From positions 1-11,284 of the forward strand of contig JBJSXF010000040.1 in NCBI GenBank assembly GCA_046086225.1: a stretch of DNA of 11,284 nucleotides, given 5' to 3'. A program made the position numbers and the translations under genes. The notes below the pieces were generated by a model, which did no database searches, was not told the DNA's origin, and worked only from the letters and a program-made list of their open reading frames with translations. This document shows, one piece after another, positions 6,459-11,284 of the stretch. The DNA is from JBJSXF01 sp046086225. GTDB taxonomy: Bacteria; Actinomycetota; Acidimicrobiia; IMCC26256; PALSA-610. Position 1 is the first letter of the stretch, and every line of letters starts with the position of its first letter.

Positions 6459-6464
6459 CGCCCG

Positions 6465-8522
6465 ATGGCTGACGGACCCGAGCGTTACCTCAACCGCGAG
6501 CTCTCGATGCTCGACTTCCAGGCCCGGGTGCTCGCGTACGGCGCCGACCCGGCACTGCCCCTGCTCGAGCGGGCCAAGTTCCTCGCCATCTTCAGCAGCA
6601 ACCTCGACGAGTTCTTCCAGGTCCGGGTGTCGGGCCTGAAGGAGCAGCTCGAGGTCGGCCTGCGATCGACCTCGCCCGACGGCCTCGACCAGGTCGCCCA
6701 GCTCCGCCGCATCCGGTCCCGGGTGGAGGAGCTCGTCGCCGAGCAGACCCGCCTGTTCACCGCGGACGTCGCGCCCGCCCTCGCTGCGGCCGGGATCGAG
6801 TTCGTCGACTGGGCCGACCTCGGCGACGACGAGCGTCGGCAGCTCACGACGATCTTCGATGACCGCATCTTCCCGGTGCTCACCCCCCTCGCCGTCGACC
6901 CGGCCCACCCGTTCCCCTACATCTCCAACCTCTCGCTCAACCTCGCGGTCGTCGTCCACGATCACGCGACCGGCGAAGAACGCTTCGCCCGGGTGAAGGT
7001 GCCGCCGCTGCTGCCGCGATTCGTGACCATTCCCGACACGGCCCGGGTGGTGCCGCTCGAGCAGGTCATCGCCGCCCACCTCGGCGCGCTCTTCCCCGGG
7101 ATGGAGATCGTCACCCACCACCCGTTCCGCGTGACCCGGGACGCCGACATCGAGCTCGCCGACGAAGCCGAGGATCTCCTCGCGGCCATGGAGGTCGTGC
7201 TCCGGCAGCGCACGAAGTTCGGGGCCGCCGTGCGACTCGAGGTCGACGACCGCATCAGCCCCGAGGTCCTCGATCTGCTGTGCCGTGAGCTCGAACTCGG
7301 CCGCGACGACGTCTACCGGATCCCCGGCCCGCTCGATCTGGCCGGGCTGTGGGCGATCTACGCGCTGCGGCGCCCCGACCTCAAGTTCCCGGCCTTCGCG
7401 CCGCTCACGCCGCCGCAGCTGGCCGCGGGCGACGACACCGACGTGTTCTGGTCGATGCGCAACGGCGACATCCTGCTGCACCACCCCTACGACTCGTTCG
7501 CGGGGAGCGTCGAGCGTTTCGTCGAGCAGGCGGCGAGCGATCCCGACGTGCTCGCCATCAAGCAGACCCTCTACCGCACCGGCGGCGACGAGGCGAGCAT
7601 CGTCGCCTCGCTCGTGAAGGCCGCCGAGGCGGGCAAGCAGGTCGCCGCGGTCGTCGAGCTGAAAGCCCGCTTCGACGAGCAGGCGAACATCGAGGGGGCG
7701 CGGATGCTGGAGCAGGCGGGCGCCCACGTCGTCTACGGCTTCGTCGGGCTCAAGACGCACGCCAAGATCCTCCTCGTCGTGCGCCGCGAGGCCGACGGCA
7801 TCCGGCGCTACTGCCACGTCGGGACCGGCAACTACAACCCGAAGACCGCGACGACCTACGAGGACCTCGGGGTCATGTCGTGCGATCCCGACCTCGGCGC
7901 CGACCTCACCGAGCTCTTCAACCACCTCACCGGCTACAGCCGACCGGCCGAGTTCCGGCGCCTCCTCGTCGCGCCCCGCCACCTCCGCGGGGATCTCCTC
8001 GCCCTGATCCGCAGCCAGGCCCGCCCCGACGGTCGCATCACGATGAAGATGAACGCCCTCGTCGACGCCGAAGTCGTCGACGCGATCTACGCGGCGGCCG
8101 CTGCCGGGGCCCGGGTCGAGCTCGTCGTGCGCAGCATCTGCTGCCTGCGGGCCGGCGTCCCCGGCCTCTCGGAGCGGATCACCGTCCGCTCGGTCGTCGG
8201 GCGCTACCTCGAGCACTCACGCGTCTACCGGTTCGGCGAACCCGGCGACCCGGCGACCCGCTACCTCCTCGGATCAGCCGACCTCATGCCCCGGAACCTC
8301 GACCGCCGGGTCGAGGCGCTCGTCGACGTCACCGATCCCCGCATGCGGGGTCGGCTCGACGAGCTGCTCGAGATCAACCTGAACGACACCGCCCTCGCCT
8401 GGACGCTCGGTCCCGACGACCGCTGGCACAAGGTCGCCGACGACGGCACCACCGAGTCGCAGGTCCGATTCCAGGATCTGGCCCTCACACGCTCGCGTGT
8501 CCGGGCCGACGCCGCGCCGTGA
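6465..8522 (+). CDS. ppk1: Polyphosphate kinase 1
   Basis: 685 residues, the usual length for PPK1, which reversibly transfers the terminal phosphate of ATP to inorganic polyphosphate. The N-terminal helical domain begins RYLNRELSMLDF (7-18); SSNLDEFFQVRVSGLKEQ (44-61) carries the nucleotide-contacting Asn46. DPAHPFPYISNLSLN (145-159) is the conserved middle-domain motif. The two phospholipase-D-like C-terminal domains hold TLYRTGGD (368-375, Arg371), ELKARFDE (398-405, Arg402), GLKTHAK (428-434) with His432, equivalent to the autophosphorylated histidine of E. coli PPK1, and GRYLEHSRVY (579-588) with the second catalytic His584. HVGTGNYNPKTA is intact. All key residues are present, so it should be active. 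The ATG at 6465 is supported by the -10 element seven bases upstream; the frame stays open far upstream but has no family similarity there. A GTGA overlap couples it to the NUDIX gene. Confidence 0.97.
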   Translation: MADGPERYLNRELSMLDFQARVLAYGADPALPLLERAKFLAIFSSNLDEFFQVRVSGLKEQLEVGLRSTSPDGLDQVAQLRRIRSRVEELVAEQTRLFTADVAPALAAAGIEFVDWADLGDDERRQLTTIFDDRIFPVLTPLAVDPAHPFPYISNLSLNLAVVVHDHATGEERFARVKVPPLLPRFVTIPDTARVVPLEQVIAAHLGALFPGMEIVTHHPFRVTRDADIELADEAEDLLAAMEVVLRQRTKFGAAVRLEVDDRISPEVLDLLCRELELGRDDVYRIPGPLDLAGLWAIYALRRPDLKFPAFAPLTPPQLAAGDDTDVFWSMRNGDILLHHPYDSFAGSVERFVEQAASDPDVLAIKQTLYRTGGDEASIVASLVKAAEAGKQVAAVVELKARFDEQANIEGARMLEQAGAHVVYGFVGLKTHAKILLVVRREADGIRRYCHVGTGNYNPKTATTYEDLGVMSCDPDLGADLTELFNHLTGYSRPAEFRRLLVAPRHLRGDLLALIRSQARPDGRITMKMNALVDAEVVDAIYAAAAAGARVELVVRSICCLRAGVPGLSERITVRSVVGRYLEHSRVYRFGEPGDPATRYLLGSADLMPRNLDRRVEALVDVTDPRMRGRLDELLEINLNDTALAWTLGPDDRWHKVADDGTTESQVRFQDLALTRSRVRADAAP

Positions 8523-8923
8523 TCGAGGCGGCGGGCGGGGTCGTCATGCGGACCCGGGCCGACGGTGCGGTCGAGGTGCTCGTCGTGCACCGACCCCGCT
8601 ACGACGAATGGAGCCTCCCCAAGGGCAAGCTCGACCCGGGCGAGACCCCGGCCGAGGGAGCCCGCCGCGAGGTCCTCGAGGAGACCGGGTTCGACTGCGG
8701 GATCGGGGCCGAGCTCCCCCCGCACCGCTACGAGGACCGGCACGGACGCCCGAAGGTCGTGCACTGGTTCACCATGACCCCCCGGTCGGAGCAGCCCCGC
8801 ACCGACGACGAGGAGGTCGACGAGATCCGCTGGGTGACCGCCGGGGAAGCGGCCGACCTGCTCACCTACGATGCCGACCGGGCCCTCGTCGACTCCGTCG
8901 GGGGTGCCGGAGCCACCCCATGA
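8519..8923 (+). CDS. NUDIX hydrolase (MutT1 N-domain-like)
   Basis: 134 residues. The GTG at 8519 overlaps the ppk1 stop (GTGA), indicating translational coupling. After AAGGVVM the protein has WSLPKGKLDPGE and a perfect Nudix box, G36 x5 E42 x7 R50 E51 V L E54 E55 x G57 F58, which binds metal and hydrolyses nucleoside diphosphates linked to another moiety. The length is that of a single Nudix domain. In mycobacteria the gene after ppk1 is mutT1, which fuses a Nudix domain to a histidine-phosphatase domain and acts on 8-oxo-(d)GTP and diadenosine polyphosphates; here the same two domains are adjacent, overlapping genes. A similar house-cleaning or dinucleoside-polyphosphate role is inferred. 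Confidence 0.92.
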   Translation: MIEAAGGVVMRTRADGAVEVLVVHRPRYDEWSLPKGKLDPGETPAEGARREVLEETGFDCGIGAELPPHRYEDRHGRPKVVHWFTMTPRSEQPRTDDEEVDEIRWVTAGEAADLLTYDADRALVDSVGGAGATP

Positions 8924-9411
8924 CGATCTTCCTCGTCCGTCACGCCCACGCCGGGAGCCGCAGCCGCTGGAGCGGCGACGACGCGCTCCGTCCGCTCTCC
9001 GACCGAGGGCACGAGCAGGCGAACGGTCTCGTCGAGGTGATCGGTGACGCCCCGATCGGGGCCATCCTCTCCAGCCCCTACGTGCGCTGCATGGAGACGG
9101 TCGTCCCCCTCGCCGCGGCCCGGAGCGTCGCCATCGAGCCGACGACCGTGCTCGCCGAGGGCGCCGACTTCCCCGGCGTGCTCGCACTCATCGCGAAACA
9201 CGCCGACACCGGAGCGGTGCTGTGCACCCACGGTGACATCATCCCCTCGGTGCTCGCCGCCCTCGCCCGCCGGGGTGTGGCGGTCGATCCCGGTGCCCGG
9301 TCGCCGAAGGGCTGCACCTGGGTGCTGCGCACCGATGCCACCGGCGAGGTGACGAAGGTGCGCTACGTGGCGCCGCCCGCGGCGACCGACGTCGACGACG
9401 ACGACTCGTAG
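8920..9411 (+). CDS. SixA-like histidine phosphatase (MutT1 C-domain-like)
   Basis: 163 residues. The ATG at 8920 overlaps the Nudix stop (ATGA). The histidine phosphatase superfamily signature LVRHAHAG (5-12) carries the nucleophile His8; LSSPYVRCMET (50-60) carries Arg56, Glu80 lies in the expected acid region, and CTHGDI (102-107) holds the second catalytic His104. The small size and RHAHAG fit the SixA type (phosphohistidine phosphatase) and also the C-terminal domain of mycobacterial MutT1, which dephosphorylates the diphosphate product of the Nudix domain. Given the ppk1-Nudix context, the second role is more likely. The last residues (DVDDDDS) are an acidic tail encoded by a GAC repeat, inside the 49-bp antisense overlap with the response-regulator gene. 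Confidence 0.88.
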   Translation: MTIFLVRHAHAGSRSRWSGDDALRPLSDRGHEQANGLVEVIGDAPIGAILSSPYVRCMETVVPLAAARSVAIEPTTVLAEGADFPGVLALIAKHADTGAVLCTHGDIIPSVLAALARRGVAVDPGARSPKGCTWVLRTDATGEVTKVRYVAPPAATDVDDDDS

Positions 9412-10097
9412 CGATAGCCGACACCCCGCACGGTGACGATGCGGGTGGGCCGGGTCGGGTCGTCCTCCACCTTCGCCCGCAGGCGCTTCACGTGGACGTC
9501 GAGCGTCTTGGTGTCACCGAAGTAGTCGGCACCCCAGACCCGGTCGATGAGCACGTCCCGGGTGAGCACCCGCCCCGCGTTCGTGACCAGCACCTCGAGC
9601 AACTCGAACTCCTTCAGGGGCAGCGCGACGAGCGCCCCCCGAACGGTCACCTCGTGGCGACCGGTGTCGACCCGCACGTCCCCGACCTCGAGCACATCGG
9701 GGCGGACCTCATCGGACTCGGACTCGCCGGGAGCACGACGGAGCGCGGCCCGGACCCGGGCCACGAGCTCGCGCAGCCGGAACGGCTTCGCGATGTAATC
9801 GTCGGCGCCGACCTCGAGCCCGACCACGGTGTCGATCTCCGCGTCCCGCGCCGTCACCATGATGATCGGCACACGCGAACGGGCCCGGAGCTCCCGGCAG
9901 ACGTCGAGCCCGGACCGCCGGGGCAGCATCACGTCGAGCAGCACGAGGTCGGGGTCGCACGCCGCGAACTGCTCGAGCGCCTCGACCCCGTCGGCTGCGG
10001 TCTCCACCCGGAACCCCTCCCGAGCGAGCGCGACCGAGAGCGCGTCGCGATACGACTGCTCGTCGTCCACGACCAGGACCAGCGGGATCCGGCTCAC
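9363..10097 (-). CDS. OmpR/PhoB-family response regulator (RegX3/PhoP-like)
   Basis: 244 residues, GTG at 10097 overlapping the kinase stop by 4 nt (GTGA). The receiver domain (5-118) has the acidic pair Asp11-Asp12, phosphoacceptor Asp55 in LVLLDVMLP, Thr82 in MVTARD and Lys104 in AKPF, all canonical. The DNA-binding winged-helix domain (about 136-231) has LPLKEFELLEVLVTN, LTRDVLIDRVWG and LDVHVKRLRAKVE, ending in RIVTVRGVGYRYE, as in PhoB, RegX3 and Streptomyces PhoP. With the kinase and probable pstB upstream, it most likely controls the phosphate-starvation response. Residues after 231 form a Ser/Ala/Gly tail encoded antisense to the end of sixA. No clear PHO-box array is seen upstream of genes in the window. 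Confidence 0.92.
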   Translation of the reverse strand: MSRIPLVLVVDDEQSYRDALSVALAREGFRVETAADGVEALEQFAACDPDLVLLDVMLPRRSGLDVCRELRARSRVPIIMVTARDAEIDTVVGLEVGADDYIAKPFRLRELVARVRAALRRAPGESESDEVRPDVLEVGDVRVDTGRHEVTVRGALVALPLKEFELLEVLVTNAGRVLTRDVLIDRVWGADYFGDTKTLDVHVKRLRAKVEDDPTRPTRIVTVRGVGYRYESSSSTSVAAGGAT

Positions 10098-11245
10098 CGG
10101 TCGGCCCCGACGGCCGACGGCAGCACGAGCACGAAGGTCGAACCCTCCCCTTCCGTCGACGTCACCGAGACCTCACCTCCGTGAGCCTGGGCGACGTGCC
10201 GGACGATCGCCAACCCGAGCCCCGTCCCGCCCGTCTCCCGGCTCCGGGCCCGATCGACCCGGTAGAACCGCTCGAAGATCCGCTCCAGGCTGCGGGCGGG
10301 GATCCCGATGCCCCGGTCACGAACCGTGATCGCTACCCGACCACCGTCATCCACGCTTGCCGAGATCGCCACCTCGGATCCGCGCTCGGAGTACTTGATC
10401 GCGTTGTCGAGGAGGTTCACCAGCGCCGAGTGCACCTGCCGGACGTCGCACTCGATGCTCACGTCGGCCGCGAGATCGGCTGCGGTCACGACCGCGACCC
10501 CGGCCGCGGCCGACGAGGACCCCACCGCATCGACCGCGTCGGCGATGAGAGCGGCGGCGGTCCGGGGCTCCCGGCGCGTGCGGTCGCCGACCTCGGCCCG
10601 CCCCAGGTCGAGGAGGTCGTCGACGAGTCGGCCGATCCGCTCGGATTCCAAGTCGATCCGCTCGGCGAGACGTCGAATCTCGGTGGGATCGTCGGTCGTC
10701 GCGATCGTCTCGGCGAGGAGGGCGAGCGCCCCGATCGGGGTCTTCAGCTCGTGACTGACGTTCGCCACGAAGTCGCGGCGGATCGCATCGAGTCGGTGCG
10801 TCTCCGAGACGTCCCGCACGAAGCCGACGGCGCCGACCACCTCATCGCCGCGCCGGATGGGGCGGGCCTGCAAGCGCAGCACCCGACCCGGCGGTCCGAA
10901 CACGCGGAGCTCGTCCTCGACCGCGGAGCCCTCGAGCGCGCCGGCGAGCAGCTCGGTGAGTGCCGGATCGGCGAGCAGCTCGCCGGTGCGCGCTTCGGCG
11001 TGCCGCCGGGCCGCGCGGTTACGCACGACCTCCCGCCCGATGCGGTCGACCACGACGACCGCATCGTCGTGCTCGTCGAGGGCGGCGAGCAGCCACTGCC
11101 GCACCGCTTCCGAGGCCGGCTCGTCGACCGACACGATCGCCGCCTCCGACTCCGGTGAACGCCGGACCCCGACTGCGGCCACGACGAGCGCGACGATCCC
11201 GGCGGCCGCGAGCCCGAGGGCCGGGAGCCAGACGGAGAGCGCCAC
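10094..11245 (-). CDS. PhoR/SenX3-like sensor histidine kinase
   Basis: 383 residues, GTG at 11245, preceded by a weak Shine-Dalgarno-like GAGG about six bases upstream. One N-terminal membrane segment is visible (about 3-27), then a PAS-like region (about 47-148: WLLAALDEHDDAVVVVDRIGREV to VGAVGFVRDVSE), the HisKA dimerisation box FVANVSHELKTP with phospho-acceptor His165 (159-170), an N-box LVNLLDNAIKYS (275-286), G1 DRGIGIP (310-316), an F-box FERFYRVD (324-331) and G2 GGTGLGLAIV (339-348). This architecture, with PAS but no large extracellular sensor, matches SenX3/PhoR kinases that read phosphate status through the Pst transporter and PhoU rather than an external ligand. It sits 15 bp after probable pstB and overlaps the response-regulator start, so the three genes are probably one operon. 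Confidence 0.92.
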   Translation of the reverse strand: MALSVWLPALGLAAAGIVALVVAAVGVRRSPESEAAIVSVDEPASEAVRQWLLAALDEHDDAVVVVDRIGREVVRNRAARRHAEARTGELLADPALTELLAGALEGSAVEDELRVFGPPGRVLRLQARPIRRGDEVVGAVGFVRDVSETHRLDAIRRDFVANVSHELKTPIGALALLAETIATTDDPTEIRRLAERIDLESERIGRLVDDLLDLGRAEVGDRTRREPRTAAALIADAVDAVGSSSAAAGVAVVTAADLAADVSIECDVRQVHSALVNLLDNAIKYSERGSEVAISASVDDGGRVAITVRDRGIGIPARSLERIFERFYRVDRARSRETGGTGLGLAIVRHVAQAHGGEVSVTSTEGEGSTFVLVLPSAVGADR

Positions 11246-11260
11246 TGCAGCCTCGGCCGA

Positions 11261-11284
11261 TCAGCCGAAGCGGCCGGTGATGTA
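11261..11284 (-). CDS. pstB: Probable phosphate ABC transporter ATPase PstB, last seven codons
   Basis: Read from the window edge on the minus strand, the bases encode YITGRFG and a TGA stop. PstB proteins characteristically end in YITGRYG or YITGRFG, and a position just ahead of a PhoR/PhoB-type pair fits. Only seven codons are available, so the call rests on this terminal motif plus context. The stop lies 15 bp before the kinase start. PhoU, which often follows pstB, is not between them. Confidence 0.75.
   Translation of the reverse strand, partial: YITGRFG

Noticed and set aside
5040..6464. Very long plus-strand frame running upstream of ppk1
   Set aside because: It is rich in Arg, Gly, Asp and Glu with no family similarity, lies antisense to the MFS and acetyltransferase genes, and is a product of high GC; PPK1 similarity begins at 6465.
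6400..6464. PHO box (direct repeats) before ppk1
   Set aside because: No tandem GTTCACC-like repeats are seen here. Single GTTCACC strings elsewhere fall inside coding sequence and are isolated.
6459..8216. 1000-codon minus-strand frame extending the MFS gene upstream through ppk1
   Set aside because: This is the antisense of ppk1. Hydrophobic MFS sequence begins only after the ATG at 6458.

Overview
The window is very GC-rich and almost fully coding: thirteen genes or gene fragments, short or overlapping junctions, and no gap above about 100 bases. It contains no RNA genes, insertion sequences or CRISPR. The proteins (DUF2342/zincin_2 family, Eis-like acetyltransferase, a ppk1 neighbour equivalent to MutT1, a SenX3/RegX3-type two-component system), frequent GTG starts and apparently leaderless promoters point to a high-GC actinobacterium, probably an Acidimicrobiia-type lineage. 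The lineage is an inference from gene content, not from a marker gene.

Left part (1-3971): the 3' end of an HtrA-like trypsin/PDZ protein whose catalytic-serine motif is destroyed; a 67-bp intergenic array of a perfect 20-bp tandem repeat; a fused AhbA/AhbB-type (Lrp-fold) siroheme decarboxylase-like gene; a convergent, tail-overlapping SDR-family gene on the minus strand; and, divergent from it across 17 bp, a DUF2342/zincin_2 protein. The SDR and zincin proteins both lack the textbook catalytic residues of their folds, so three of the first four proteins look like catalytically altered or dead members of enzyme families.

Middle (4000-6458, minus strand): a two-gene operon, MFS transporter then Eis-like GNAT acetyltransferase, coupled by a GTGA overlap. 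It is divergent from ppk1, with only 6 bp between the two start codons.

Right part (6465-11284): a phosphate-metabolism neighbourhood. On the plus strand, ppk1 (polyphosphate kinase), a NUDIX hydrolase and a SixA-like histidine phosphatase are chained by 4-nt stop/start overlaps; the last two match the two domains of mycobacterial MutT1, here as separate genes. On the minus strand, transcribed toward them, are the last seven codons of a probable pstB, a PhoR/SenX3-like histidine kinase and a PhoB/RegX3-like response regulator. Uptake and sensing of phosphate thus meet polyphosphate storage tail to tail, with the response-regulator and sixA genes overlapping by 49 bp.

No clearly new multi-gene system is evident. 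The most unusual items are the catalytically degenerate proteins, the tandem repeat upstream of the siroheme decarboxylase-like gene, the exact -10/start-codon geometry indicating leaderless transcripts, and the split MutT1.
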